Shown here piece after piece: positions 45,033 through 55,413 of a stretch of DNA of 64,000 nucleotides. Location of the stretch: NCBI GenBank assembly GCA_002495885.1, contig DAHG01000025.1, positions 113,148 to 177,147 of the forward strand. The letters are read 5' to 3'. Origin of the DNA: Methanocellaceae archaeon UBA148 (lineage in GTDB: Archaea; Halobacteriota; UBA148). A model generated the notes under the pieces. The model did no database searches and was not told the DNA's origin. It was given only the letters and a program-made list of their open reading frames with translations. The position numbers were made by a program, and so were the translations under genes. Every line of letters begins with the position of its first letter. Within the stretch, counting starts at the first letter, position 1.

Positions 45033-48000
45033 ATGAATGGCAAAAAAATAAAAACAAAATTAATGGTATTATTAATTTGCTTTTTCCTTTTAACATCTAT
45101 AAATGGAGTTAGCCTTGCAGCTACAGTTATAGATACAAGTATAGATGAAAAACCACTAGAAATCTTTGAGATAAAAGAGCTTAATCATGCTCCCGCCATG
45201 TCAGAGTATGCACCTGGTGAAATTCTGGTCAAGTTCAAATCTGACATTGAAGACGGTGCATTACTCAAGGCTAATTCGGGATACGGAACTTCCGTGAAGT
45301 CTAACCTGCTCTCAGGTACTCAGGTACTAAAAATCCCCTCGGATAAAACAGTAGATGAGATGGTCAAAATATATGAGAGTCTGCCAGAAGTCGATTATGC
45401 AGAGCCAAATTACATGGTCCACGCTTTTATGGTACCCAATGACACTTATTACCCTTATCAATGGCATCTGGACAATCATGTTTATGGCGGGATTCATATG
45501 GAATCTGCCTGGGATATATCCAATGGTTCTGGGGTTATAGTGGCTGTGATAGATACGGGAGTAGCTCAGGCACCGGATTTGGCTGGCACCACTTTCGTAC
45601 CAGGTTATGATTTTGTCAATGGTGATTCGAATCCAAATGATGATAATGGACATGGCACCCATGTCGCCGGAACCATAGCCCAAACAACCAACAATGGGTA
45701 TGGTGTCGCCGGAGTGGCATTCGGTTGCTCGATAATGCCAATAAAGGTGCTTAACGCAACAGGCAGCGGAACCAATGCCTGGGTGGCAAATGGCATCTAC
45801 TTTGCAGTCGATCATGGTGCTGATGTCATCAGCATGAGCCTGGGCGGACCAAACCCTTCATCAACGATAGAAGATGCCGTCGCCCATGCCTACAACCACG
45901 GAGTGACCGTCATCGCGGCTGCCGGTAATGAATATGAAGAGGGAAATGCACCGAATTACCCTGCTGCATACGATGCTTATGTCATCGCAGTTGGCGCCAC
46001 CAGGTATGATGAAACCCGCTCATATTACTCGAATACAGGCAGTTACCTGGATTTAGTCGCTCCTGGCGGTGACATGACGGTGGACCAAAACGGTGATGGC
46101 TATCCAGATGGGGTTCTCCAGCAAACCTTTGGGGGATCTCCACCCAGTTTCGGTTTTTATTTCAAGCAGGGCACTTCGATGGCAACGCCCCATGTAGCTG
46201 GAGTGGCAGCACTTGTGATCGCTAAGGGTATAACCGGTCCAGATAATATCAGCGCTCTATTGAAGAGTTCGGCAGAAGATAAAGGCACGCCTGGCTGGGA
46301 TGAAGAGTATGGCTGGGGACTGGTCAATGCAGCGACAGCGTTAAGAGTGGTACAGATGAATATCTCAACGGCTGTTGACAATTATGACCTGAACTGGACA
46401 ACAGGTGGAACTGCAGACTGGTTTGGGCAGACATCGACCTATTATTACGGCGGAGATGCTGCAGTGAGTGGGGATATATCTCATTCTCAGATTAGCTGGA
46501 TGCAGACCAATGTCACAGGTCCAGGCAATCTTTCATTCTACTGGAAAGTGTCTTCAGAAATTGGTTGGGATTACCTGAAGTTCTACATAGATGGAGTGGA
46601 GCAGCACGCCATATCAGGCGATACAGACTGGACACAAAAAACATATTCAATAGGATCGGGCACACATACACTAAAGTGGGAATATTCTAAAGACTATTCC
46701 ATAAGCTATGGAGAAGATTGTGGATGGGTCGACAAGGTTGAATACGGTGGTGAGGGGGCTGAAGGAAATCCAGATATTGAGGTTGATCCAACCAGCTTCA
46801 CTGTGACCCTGAATCAGGGGGATACATGGAGTCACATACTTCAGATCGAAAACCAAGGAACTGCAACCCTTACATATAACATAAGCGATGCCAATGCTAC
46901 GGCTTCTGTTAGTTCACAGTATAAAACTTCAAAACGCTCGATAGCAATAACTACAAGAACATCTGAAAATGAAAACAATAATAACGAAGGTTCACCAACA
47001 ATTCCTGAGGTCACAGCGTCCGATGTTCTGAAACAATCTGGCACAACCCAGATTCTTGCGTGGGTCCTATATACTGATTATGACCAGGAATACAACAATA
47101 CGTTGAGTGCTATTTCACAGTATTATGCCGATTATACGGTAACCGAGAGCACGACAACCAACCCAAGTGTTCTTAGTTCGGAGTTGGTAGGCAAGGACAT
47201 CTTCTTGGTACCTGAGCCTGAAATGGCAGGTAGCACTACTTTGGCTACAATGGGCTCAACGTTCTCGACTGCCCTATTGGACTTCGTCAATAATGGTGGG
47301 ATAGTCATCGTCTGTTGCGAATGGTCTGGATCGCAGGGGTTCCTTCTCAATGCAGGTCTGATGAATGCGACTTATGCGAATGGATACTGGACAGGAAATT
47401 TCACCGTTGCTGACTCAACCCATCCGATAACAGACGGTCTTGGATCAACGGTCGCTGCAGCTGATGCGGTTGCTTCCTATAACATAACAGATCCGGAAAT
47501 ACAGAATCTAATCGTGGATTCGTATGGGTACCCAGTGGTTGCTGTTCGAGATCTCGGGAGCGGTCACGTGGTTCTCATCGGTTATGACTACTATGAATAT
47601 AATGACGATGCGGCAAGGATAATTTCAAATGCAGTTAATCTGGATTTATGGTCTACAGAAACAGGCTGCGCATGGCTCACCGAAACTCCGACATCTGGCT
47701 CGGTATTGCCAGGCAGTTACGACAACATAACAGTGAGCATAAACACAACTGGTCTCAGTACAGGAAGTTACAGTGCAAATATAATCATAAGCAGCAACGA
47801 TCCTGATGAGGGCACAATCGTTGTGCCGGTAAGTTTGACGGTTGAATCGCCTAGTGCAGACCCAGACATTTGGGTTGATCCAACCAGCTTCAATGTGACT
47901 CTATCCACAAATACGGCACAGAATTATACGCTGACGATCGGAAACGACGGAAATGCAACTCTTACATATAACCTAAGCGATGCCAATGCTACAACGAGTT

Positions 48001-51000
48001 CGTTCGCACAAGAGCTAATGGTTAGAGTTCGTGGTTTGACAGCAACAGAAGCAGACCTATCAGTTGGTTCAAAACCAAGCGACAAGTCAACATACACTGT
48101 TAAATATACAGGGCTTATCGATGGCCTTGACATACTCGTACTTGGAGCTAGTATTTCTTCATGTGATTATTATGAAGTCACAAGGATAAACGCACTTGGG
48201 GCAAATGCTGTTCTCGTAGAGGATTCTGCCATTGCCAGTTTGACATTATCTGATTTAGAAGGATATGACGTGGTTTACCTTCCAATAGAATGGGGGTATT
48301 CGTCAGACCACATAGAGTCCATCGGAGACACTATAAAGACATATCTTAGCAATGGTGGAGGACTCGTAGTAGGACAGTGCTGCGAATTTGATGCACCATA
48401 CACTCCAAGCTTTTTGCCCTATAACCTAAGCTATACAGATACCTGGTATCCTGGGTACGGCGTGACGATACTTAACTCAACCCATTACATAACACAAGGT
48501 CTTAACAACAGTGATATGCCTGATGTATACGATAGGATACCGACTTCTACACTCAATGCTAACTACGACCTTCTTGCAGTATCATCAGTGGAGGATGTTC
48601 TTTCACTTGCTGTGGCAGAATATGGAAGCGGAAGGATTGCAGTCCATACGAGCAATTGGCAGGGTACCGGCACGATATATGGAGATGATCCAGATGTCAT
48701 CATAGAAAGGATATTCTATTGGGCGTCACAAGGCGAAGCTGTCGACGGCGGAGACTCAGCATGGACCACCAAAACCTCAATGCCTTCAGCGCGGTTTGGG
48801 GCCGCGGCAGGAGTGATTGACGGGGTTCTCTATGTTGCTGGCGGTCATGACGGAACGACAGGAGCGACTTCTACGCTTCAGGCATATAATCCAACAACGA
48901 ATACCTGGAGCACTCTGGCATCCATGCCCCAGGGTCGGTATTCAGGAGACGGTGCTGGCGCAATCAATGGCGAGCTTTACGTAGCAGGAGGATGGAACTG
49001 GCCTGCCAGCGGGCTTCCGCAGTCCCAATTATTTGTTTATGATCCCGTGGCTAATTCATGGAGTACTAAAGCCACCATGCCCACACTTAGCGGCAACGGA
49101 GCTACCGGCGTAATCGGCGACAAGCTCTATGTTACCACCGCCTGTGATGGCTCCAGTGGCTACAGAAACTTCCTGCATGTTTATGACCCGGCCACCAATA
49201 CCTGGAGCCAACTCGCTTCGTCACCCAATGACCATGCCGACCCGGCTTTCGGAGTCATTAATAATAAACTCTATGTGGCAGGTGGAGTCGATGATGGCGG
49301 CGTCCACGCTAACTTGGATGTTTATGACCCGGCCACGAACACATGGACTACCAAGGCTTCTATGCCAACATCACTGACAGGGTTATCGGGTGGAGTTATT
49401 AACGGTAAGTTCTACGCTATAGGGGGAAGCAGTGCCGGCGTCTACTATGATACGGTGTATGTCTACGACCCATCCACTGACACATGGACAACTGAGACCT
49501 CAATGCCAACAGCCCGCGCACTTGCAGCAGCCGGAGTCATTAACGGTGTAATCTATGTTGCGGGAGGTACCAATAGCACGGGTACTCTGGCGACTGTCGA
49601 AGCGTTTACACCTGGGGGCGCATGGCTCACCGAAACTCCGACATCTGGCTCGGTATTGCCAGGCAGTTACGACAACATAACAGTGAGCATAAACACAACT
49701 GGTCTCAGTACAGGAAGTTACAGTGCAAATATAATCATAAGCAGCAACGATCCTGATGAGGGCACAATCGTTGTGCCGGTAAGTTTGACGGTTTCTGCAG
49801 AAGAAGGGACCGGCGGTCTTGAGACTGTTGATCTGAATTCAGGGCTGACCCCCACTGCACTCGCGAATAGTTTGATGGGCGGAGGCGTCACAGTCTCAAA
49901 CGTTACTTATTCAGGCGTCAATGTCTCTGCTGGAACATTTAGCAATGGCACTGAAATCATCGGCTTTTACAGTGGCATCATACTGAGTAGCGGGAATATC
50001 AGTAACGTGATAGGTCCAAACACCTATGATGGCATTTCAGAGGACAATTACATGCCAGGAGATGCAGACCTAGACACTCTAATTCCAGGATATGACACTT
50101 ATGATGCTTCCGTGCTGGAATTCGACTTCGTACCAGATACCGATGTGGTAATCTTCGAATACGTATTTGGCTCAGAGGAGTACAACGAGTGGGTACATAG
50201 CACATACAATGATGTTTTCGGATTCTTCATCAACGGAGTCAACCACGCTTTGATTCCAGGTACGAGCACCCCTGTTTCCATCAACAATGTCAACGGGGGC
50301 AATCCCTACGGCATAAACGCCACCAATTCCGCCTACTACCGCAATAACGACCTGGATGATGGCGGCGGCTCGATCAATACCGAATTAGACGGTCTGACGA
50401 TAGTCCTGAGCGTAACAGCCAATGTTAATGCCGGCGAGACGAACCATATTAAGCTAGCCATCGCTGACGCAGGGGATTATGTTCTTGATTCAGATGTGTT
50501 CATCAGGGCAGGGAGTTTCATTGCACCCAATCTAACCCTATCACCCATAACAGCCACCCACCTAGTGGACGACATCAATCACACGCTGACAGCTACGCTG
50601 ATTGAGAATGGGAGCGGGGTATCCGGCAGAACGATCACCTTCAACGTAACCGATGGACCCAATGCCGGACTTACAGGCATCAACATGACGAATTCTAATG
50701 GTCAGGCCACATGGAGCTACACCAGTTCAGTCAATGGCACGGATACCATCGTTGCCACCAGTGCCAGTGAGACCTCAAATAACGCCTATGTGACTTGGGT
50801 GAGCTTTATCGAAGCTTTTGACACAGGTACGGGCACAGCCCTAAGCATCTCGGGAACGCACAACGGCACGATCGTCATGTCGTCCCATGTCAATGTTTCT
50901 CACATGTACGCATATCCGTGTGCCGGAACCGGCGGACATGCTGAATCCGTTAAAATATGGAATTCGACATGGACTGCAACCGCAACCTGGAGCGGTTACG

Positions 51001-51209
51001 CCGGAGACTACCACAACCTAACCTTTGACGAACCTTTCATATTAAGAGCGGGCCAGACCTACAATTACACGATCAGGACAGGCTCCTATCCGCAGATAAT
51101 ACATGCAACCAGCAAAGCAGTGACGGGCGGAACGATTACCTGCACGCAGTTCACAGATGCAAACGGTGTCACTTACAACGACTGGATTCCTGCGATTAGG
51201 TTGGAGTGA
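45033..51209 (+). CDS. secreted multidomain subtilisin-like protease with kelch and adhesion domains
   Basis: A 2058-residue exported serine protease. A signal peptide spans about residues 1-30 (LMVLLICFFLLTSINGVSLA). An inhibitor I9-type prodomain follows (GEILVKFKSD to VDYAEPNY). The S8 domain has the complete triad: Asp174 (VIDTGVA), His207 (NGHGTHVAG) and Ser382 (GTSMATPHVAG). Next come beta-sandwich domains, two copies of an identical Ig-like module (about 879-937 and 1529-1587), kelch-type repeats (about 1245-1526), a choice-of-anchor L-like domain (about 1590-1830), a Big-1-like Ig domain and a C-terminal beta domain. No transmembrane anchor or PGF-type sorting signal is visible at the C-terminus. 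It probably acts at or outside the cell surface. Confidence 0.9.
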   Translation: MNGKKIKTKLMVLLICFFLLTSINGVSLAATVIDTSIDEKPLEIFEIKELNHAPAMSEYAPGEILVKFKSDIEDGALLKANSGYGTSVKSNLLSGTQVLKIPSDKTVDEMVKIYESLPEVDYAEPNYMVHAFMVPNDTYYPYQWHLDNHVYGGIHMESAWDISNGSGVIVAVIDTGVAQAPDLAGTTFVPGYDFVNGDSNPNDDNGHGTHVAGTIAQTTNNGYGVAGVAFGCSIMPIKVLNATGSGTNAWVANGIYFAVDHGADVISMSLGGPNPSSTIEDAVAHAYNHGVTVIAAAGNEYEEGNAPNYPAAYDAYVIAVGATRYDETRSYYSNTGSYLDLVAPGGDMTVDQNGDGYPDGVLQQTFGGSPPSFGFYFKQGTSMATPHVAGVAALVIAKGITGPDNISALLKSSAEDKGTPGWDEEYGWGLVNAATALRVVQMNISTAVDNYDLNWTTGGTADWFGQTSTYYYGGDAAVSGDISHSQISWMQTNVTGPGNLSFYWKVSSEIGWDYLKFYIDGVEQHAISGDTDWTQKTYSIGSGTHTLKWEYSKDYSISYGEDCGWVDKVEYGGEGAEGNPDIEVDPTSFTVTLNQGDTWSHILQIENQGTATLTYNISDANATASVSSQYKTSKRSIAITTRTSENENNNNEGSPTIPEVTASDVLKQSGTTQILAWVLYTDYDQEYNNTLSAISQYYADYTVTESTTTNPSVLSSELVGKDIFLVPEPEMAGSTTLATMGSTFSTALLDFVNNGGIVIVCCEWSGSQGFLLNAGLMNATYANGYWTGNFTVADSTHPITDGLGSTVAAADAVASYNITDPEIQNLIVDSYGYPVVAVRDLGSGHVVLIGYDYYEYNDDAARIISNAVNLDLWSTETGCAWLTETPTSGSVLPGSYDNITVSINTTGLSTGSYSANIIISSNDPDEGTIVVPVSLTVESPSADPDIWVDPTSFNVTLSTNTAQNYTLTIGNDGNATLTYNLSDANATTSSFAQELMVRVRGLTATEADLSVGSKPSDKSTYTVKYTGLIDGLDILVLGASISSCDYYEVTRINALGANAVLVEDSAIASLTLSDLEGYDVVYLPIEWGYSSDHIESIGDTIKTYLSNGGGLVVGQCCEFDAPYTPSFLPYNLSYTDTWYPGYGVTILNSTHYITQGLNNSDMPDVYDRIPTSTLNANYDLLAVSSVEDVLSLAVAEYGSGRIAVHTSNWQGTGTIYGDDPDVIIERIFYWASQGEAVDGGDSAWTTKTSMPSARFGAAAGVIDGVLYVAGGHDGTTGATSTLQAYNPTTNTWSTLASMPQGRYSGDGAGAINGELYVAGGWNWPASGLPQSQLFVYDPVANSWSTKATMPTLSGNGATGVIGDKLYVTTACDGSSGYRNFLHVYDPATNTWSQLASSPNDHADPAFGVINNKLYVAGGVDDGGVHANLDVYDPATNTWTTKASMPTSLTGLSGGVINGKFYAIGGSSAGVYYDTVYVYDPSTDTWTTETSMPTARALAAAGVINGVIYVAGGTNSTGTLATVEAFTPGGAWLTETPTSGSVLPGSYDNITVSINTTGLSTGSYSANIIISSNDPDEGTIVVPVSLTVSAEEGTGGLETVDLNSGLTPTALANSLMGGGVTVSNVTYSGVNVSAGTFSNGTEIIGFYSGIILSSGNISNVIGPNTYDGISEDNYMPGDADLDTLIPGYDTYDASVLEFDFVPDTDVVIFEYVFGSEEYNEWVHSTYNDVFGFFINGVNHALIPGTSTPVSINNVNGGNPYGINATNSAYYRNNDLDDGGGSINTELDGLTIVLSVTANVNAGETNHIKLAIADAGDYVLDSDVFIRAGSFIAPNLTLSPITATHLVDDINHTLTATLIENGSGVSGRTITFNVTDGPNAGLTGINMTNSNGQATWSYTSSVNGTDTIVATSASETSNNAYVTWVSFIEAFDTGTGTALSISGTHNGTIVMSSHVNVSHMYAYPCAGTGGHAESVKIWNSTWTATATWSGYAGDYHNLTFDEPFILRAGQTYNYTIRTGSYPQIIHATSKAVTGGTITCTQFTDANGVTYNDWIPAIRLE
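47668..47843 (+). repeat. 176-bp perfect in-gene repeat, copy 1
   Basis: Identical, base for base as far as I can read, to 49618-49793, 1950 bases (650 codons) downstream, in frame. It encodes an Ig-like module with AWLTETPTSGSVLPGSYDN and ends in VPVSLTV. Identity at synonymous sites implies a recent duplication or ongoing gene conversion. Confidence 0.95.
49618..49793 (+). repeat. 176-bp perfect in-gene repeat, copy 2
   Basis: Second copy of the module at 47668-47843. The two copies bracket a vault of kelch repeats and flavodoxin-like or glutamine amidotransferase-like beta domains, which recombination between the copies could delete. Confidence 0.95.
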
Positions 51210-51249
51210 AATAAAGATACAAACATAAAGAAAAACAAACAAATAGAAG

Positions 51250-51310
51250 GAATAGAGTTGCCAAATAAGCTCTATTCTTTTCTTTCTTTATTTTTTATTC
51301 AATTTTTTAG
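51250..51310 (+). terminator. hairpin and T-tract after the protease gene
   Basis: GAATAGAG (51250-51257) and CTCTATTC (51270-51277) form an eight-base stem, followed by T-rich runs (TTTTCTTTC, TTTATTTTTTATT and TTTTTT) to about 51310. Archaeal terminators need mainly the T-tracts, so this is a good terminator for the gene ending at 51209. Confidence 0.65.
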
Positions 51311-51564
51311 GTAGGTTTAGATTAAAAGTGATATGTGTAATAAGCATAATAATAAAAACAGTTTATACGATTTACTTGGAGTTTATTTTCTAACATGGAA
51401 ATAATGCGACTTTTGAAACTAAATTCATGCAAGGATTTTGAGTCGAATTTACTGGTAAATATCAGGAAGGATGATTTGAATCGATGCAGTATCTACGATG
51501 CATAAGCCTAATTGTATAAAGAAGATTTGCTGTGTTCGATTTCTGATATAGGATCTAGGTCTTT
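51311..51564. other. intergenic stretch with degenerate repeat
   Basis: No gene seen. The segment around 51409-51490, with ATTTACTGGTAAAT at 51447-51460 (an interrupted palindrome), resembles the segment around 54508-54590 on the other side of the broken helicase. This could be the boundary of an inserted module. Confidence 0.35.
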
Positions 51565-52230
51565 TTAAGTTATATATTTCTTGGATTTTAAGATTCCAAT
51601 TATTTCTTCTTGTGATAATTCTCCATTCCAAAATTTGAGTAGCAACTCAGCAAGTTTACTATGAGTTATCTGAGTTATTTTTGTGTTTAGCACGTTATCT
51701 ATCGCAGACTGTGCGAAGTCAGGAAACCCAATGGTTACGTATGCAGTTGGCTTATATTTTGCACCCTTTCCGAGGATTTCTTCTGCCTTCCCAGCACTAA
51801 CCAATTTAGTTCCAATTTTACGCTTACACTCGATGACTATTTTTTCATTTTTATACTCTATAAGAACATCAGGCTCATGCATGTTGATGTCGCCAATAAA
51901 CTCACATGATAAACCAATACCGTATTTAAATACTAGTGTAACCGCCCTTGCAAAATTGTCACCTATATGGTCATATAAATCACTAATTATGTTACTATCT
52001 CTGCCTAATTCCTCTGCACGCCTAATTTGAGGACTCTTTAATTTATCATGTTGGTCGATTATGTACTCTTCAACATATTCCTTTATGTTACGTGCCAATT
52101 CACGTCCAATATTTCTAACTTGCATTAAATCTTGTATATCGGCATCAATAAGTGAATTTAAAGTCTCATAACCGCTTTGGGCGAGTCGCATTGCTCGTCC
52201 TCTATCAATAGTAGGGATTCTTAATTTCAT
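51565..52230 (-). CDS. HhH plus PD-(D/E)xK nuclease-like protein
   Basis: A 221-residue protein with two parts. Residues 1-57 hold helix-hairpin-helix repeats (LAQSGYETLNSLIDADIQDL in its parts, and VRNIGRELARNIKEYV), the kind found at the C-terminus of Hel308 helicases. The rest contains a PD-(D/E)xK nuclease core: EPDVLIEYKNEKIVIECKRK, with Asp, Glu and Lys in the expected order. It overlaps the last helicase fragment by four bases, so the two proteins were co-translated as a helicase-nuclease pair. This half is intact although the helicase is broken. Confidence 0.75.
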   Translation of the reverse strand: MKLRIPTIDRGRAMRLAQSGYETLNSLIDADIQDLMQVRNIGRELARNIKEYVEEYIIDQHDKLKSPQIRRAEELGRDSNIISDLYDHIGDNFARAVTLVFKYGIGLSCEFIGDINMHEPDVLIEYKNEKIVIECKRKIGTKLVSAGKAEEILGKGAKYKPTAYVTIGFPDFAQSAIDNVLNTKITQITHSKLAELLLKFWNGELSQEEIIGILKSKKYIT

Positions 52231-54258
52231 AATTTTGATAGCTTTATCGGAAACACAAAGTATACTCGATCTGTAAGAGTGTTTAAAAATTCTATTAATT
52301 TGTCATCAAAGTCGAACAAAGGCTTTTCTGAAATTCGTGCAATCCCTTGTACAATCCAACCTATTGTCTCAGCAATTCTTTTAACTTGCCCTTGAAGTGC
52401 AATTAGTTTAGAATAGGGCGTACCTTTAATCCATTTCAACAACATTTGAGTTGTTTTTATTGAGCGTAGCATTATCTCTTGATCCTCTGGAAATACTAGA
52501 TAAGCGTCTTCGTTAGACTCCCAATGATCCAAAAGTTCTTGTCTCTCTTGTCCATCTACTGGTAAAAGTACATACCCTTGAAGTACATCATGGGTACAGC
52601 ATGCCGTATGAATTATTTTTTCGGTAAGTTCCTCATAGGGTACATGAATAAAATTACTCTCTATTTTTTTGAGTGCAGATCCTATTAATTTAGCAGATTT
52701 CGGAGATAATGACCCTTCTGCACACCTCTTACCAAATTCAGTGGCTTTGATTTCATCCCCTTCAAGTTCCAAAAATCCATCGCTATAAAGGCTATTTACT
52801 TCGGATTCAATAGTTTTTTGAAATGTACTTCTAAAAACGGGATCCGAGTTTTGATAGATCGTGTAACCAAAATAGGTATCCTTAAGAAAAATAATAAGCT
52901 CATCCATCGTTTTACATATATCTGAAGAAATCAGCCCCAAAATGGGAAGCGTTATATCACCACCCTTAGAAATCATTGATTTTACTTTCTCAGCAGGTGC
53001 ATTTACGTATTCACTCCACAGCATTTCCACTTCTTTTTCATCTTTTGCTATCAAAATAGATCTGCCGAAATCTTCACAACATCCTGTTCTCCCTGCCCTT
53101 CCCGCCATATTTTTGTATTCCCTAATTGAGTCCATCGTTTGTGCGAGCGGAATATAATCGTTTTTGCAGGTTTATTAACTCCAAAGGCCAATGTAGGAGT
53201 GGAACAAATTACCCTTAGAGCACCTTCTTCGAATGCTTCCTCAATGATTCTTCTTTCTTCAGGTAGTAAATCAGAATGGTGAAAAGCAATACCATGTTCC
53301 ATGGATTTAACTAATTCCTTTGATAATGGTGTCAGCTCCACGTTTTCTTTAATTTTCCCAATCCAACGAGTTATGTTGCTTGCAATGGGTGAATGAGTTG
53401 ATAATTTCCGTGCAAGCTCTACAGCACTCTTTTTTGAATTTTCAAAAGCTATAACTTGTTCCTGTTCGATTAATTTAATAAAATCTCCCATAGTGTATAG
53501 GGGCAATCTTTCAATTTTTACCTCGCCAGTATTAAATTCCTTATAAATAAAATCGTCTTTACCCAACTGAAAACCTTGAAATTCTATGGGATTCTTCCCT
53601 ACCTACAATATACCTTCAAGCAACTCTGTCTCTCTTTTTTCGTCTCAACTAATTGGGCATTTAGCCATTTTGCAAGATCGTCTCCATTTGGTATCGTTGC
53701 AGAAAGCCCGATAACCAGTGGTTTCTTGATTTCACCCTCTTGAACTAATCTAGTTAGCAATATCTCTAATTTCGCTCCTCTGGTTTCATCTCCAACGTTT
53801 TGAAGTTCATCCACGATTACAAGCCCAATATCTCTAACAAGATTTGGATTTTTAACTAACAGTGAATTTAATTTCTCATAAGTTGCAATTATCAATTCAT
53901 ACTCCAGAAGATAACTATCATATTCAGTAACTATCAACGGTGCTTATTGCAATTTTTAAGCCCCAATCAGAGTATTTACTTTGAAAATCATCAAATTTTT
54001 CTTCTGCTATTGCCTTAAGTGGCACTAAATAAAAAGTTCTTTGCCGCTTCCCCTCTTGGAAGCATTTAGTGCAGCAAGTTCTCCTATAAACGTGTTACCA
54101 CTATTTGTTGGTGCACTTATCACAAGATTCTTATTTTCAAATAATCTGGCTTTTACTGCAAGTTCTTGAATTTCTAGTAAACTAATATATCCCAAATCAA
54201 CTAATTTATCAACAATAGACTTGGATACTCCATATCCACTTAATTCTTGAATTTTCAT
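52227..54258 (-). pseudogene. frameshifted Ski2/Hel308-like DNA helicase
   Basis: Pieces in different frames give a Ski2-family helicase. The start (54258) reads ELSGYGVSKSIVDKLVDLGY and ISAPTNSGNTFIGELAAL, where Walker A is altered (SGNT for SGKT). The frame ends near 54025, continues as FYLVPLKAIAEEKFDDFQ in another frame, then VIVDELQNVGD and IGLSATIPNGD (53599-53937), then FHHSDLLPEERRIIEEAF and TPTLAFGVNKPAKT (53051-53566), then AGRAGRTGCCEDFG and the winged-helix and ratchet part (52227-53135). At least four frame breaks are needed. The gene is inactive unless the assembly is wrong. Confidence 0.8.
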
Positions 54259-54739
54259 GGCATTCTATGTTTTTTACATATACAACGTTAAGCATATCCT
54301 TTATAGGCAGTAGTTGGATACGAAATTTCGATTCGTCTTTCGCTTATTACATCCTGCCTCAATTATCGTATCCAGCGGGTTCTTTGTCTTCCTCAAATCC
54401 CTCTTTTATATTATCGTATATTATCCTCAATTCTATTAGTATATATCATAAAAATGTTGTCCACTATTAAACTAACGAGGAAACATCTGCCAAAAAATGA
54501 AAATCCTGACGTTTGAAATAAAATCCATGCGGGAGAGGGGGATTCTCGCCCCTGTTTACTGGTAAATTAAGGTTAAAATGATTTTAAATCGTTTTCTCGT
54601 CTCTTGATGGGCATATTTTGAGCCGCCAAACCTGAACCCACGCTGTATGAGCCAGCCCGAACTACAAGAGGGTGTTAAATTTTTAGCCAAACCAAAACTA
54701 GAAAAAGCATAACCTGTGATAGTAAACGGGAAGTATAAA
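54259..54739. other. intergenic stretch, no gene seen
   Basis: Holds the divergent region between the broken helicase and the methyltransferase. GGATACGA (54316-54323) and TCGTATCC (54366-54373) form a wide inverted repeat. A degenerate block at 54508-54590 resembles 51409-51490. Within it, a G-rich then C-rich segment at about 54529-54553 faintly recalls the T-arm of a tRNA read on the minus strand. Confidence 0.35.
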
Positions 54740-55390
54740 ATGCCGCAATTTAGAAAACCTACTGGTTTTTTTGGAAGAATATTGGCAAGAGGCATGGCAT
54801 GGGGGCATAAAGATTTTTATAAAAATACCGACAAGGTGCTTAATCTTAGACATGACGATAGATACCTTGAAATCGGATTTGGTTCTGGATTATTCATTAA
54901 AAAATATGCTTCACATGTTGCAAGAATCGCGGGATTGGACTGTTCTGAAGATATGGTGAATTTATCATGCGGCATAAATAAAAATCTTGTCAAATCGGGC
55001 AAAGCCGAGTTTAAACTGGGAGATGTATCCTCCCTACCTTGGAAAAATGATGAATTTTCTGTTGTTGTTGGAATTGAAACATTTTTCTTCTGGTCCGAAC
55101 CAATAGCATCACTTAAGGAAATTTATAGAGTATTGGCTACAGGTGGTAGGCTAGTAATCGAAATGGCTTATAATAAAGATGACGGACTAGACCATACCAA
55201 GCACATTAAAAAAATGAACTTGAAGTTATATGGTGCCAATGAAATGACAAAAATGCTTAAAGAATCTGGATTTAATGATGTAGTTATTACCTGCTACAAA
55301 GGTTTCTGGATTCCCTTTAAAGGTCATGTTGTTCCAAAGGGCATGATCGTTAAAGCTATTAAGAAAAAGAAGTTACTCCGGAGATCATAG
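54740..55390 (+). CDS. class I SAM-dependent methyltransferase
   Basis: A UbiE-like methyltransferase of about 216 residues. Motif I is YLEIGFGSGLFIKKYA, motif II is near AGLDCSEDMVNL, motif post-I and III appear as GDVSSLPWKNDEFSVVVGIE and LKEIYRVLATGGRLVIEM. The substrate is not deducible. A GTG at 54716 would add eight residues; the ATG at 54740 with GGGAAG upstream is preferred. It stands alone between a pseudogene and a tRNA fragment. Confidence 0.8.
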   Translation: MPQFRKPTGFFGRILARGMAWGHKDFYKNTDKVLNLRHDDRYLEIGFGSGLFIKKYASHVARIAGLDCSEDMVNLSCGINKNLVKSGKAEFKLGDVSSLPWKNDEFSVVVGIETFFFWSEPIASLKEIYRVLATGGRLVIEMAYNKDDGLDHTKHIKKMNLKLYGANEMTKMLKESGFNDVVITCYKGFWIPFKGHVVPKGMIVKAIKKKKLLRRS

Positions 55391-55413
55391 TTCTCCAGTT
55401 CTTTTTGAAAATC

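Noticed and set aside
45327..45815. 162-codon minus-strand frame within the protease gene
   Set aside because: Shadow of the S8 domain coding strand; no recognisable protein features.
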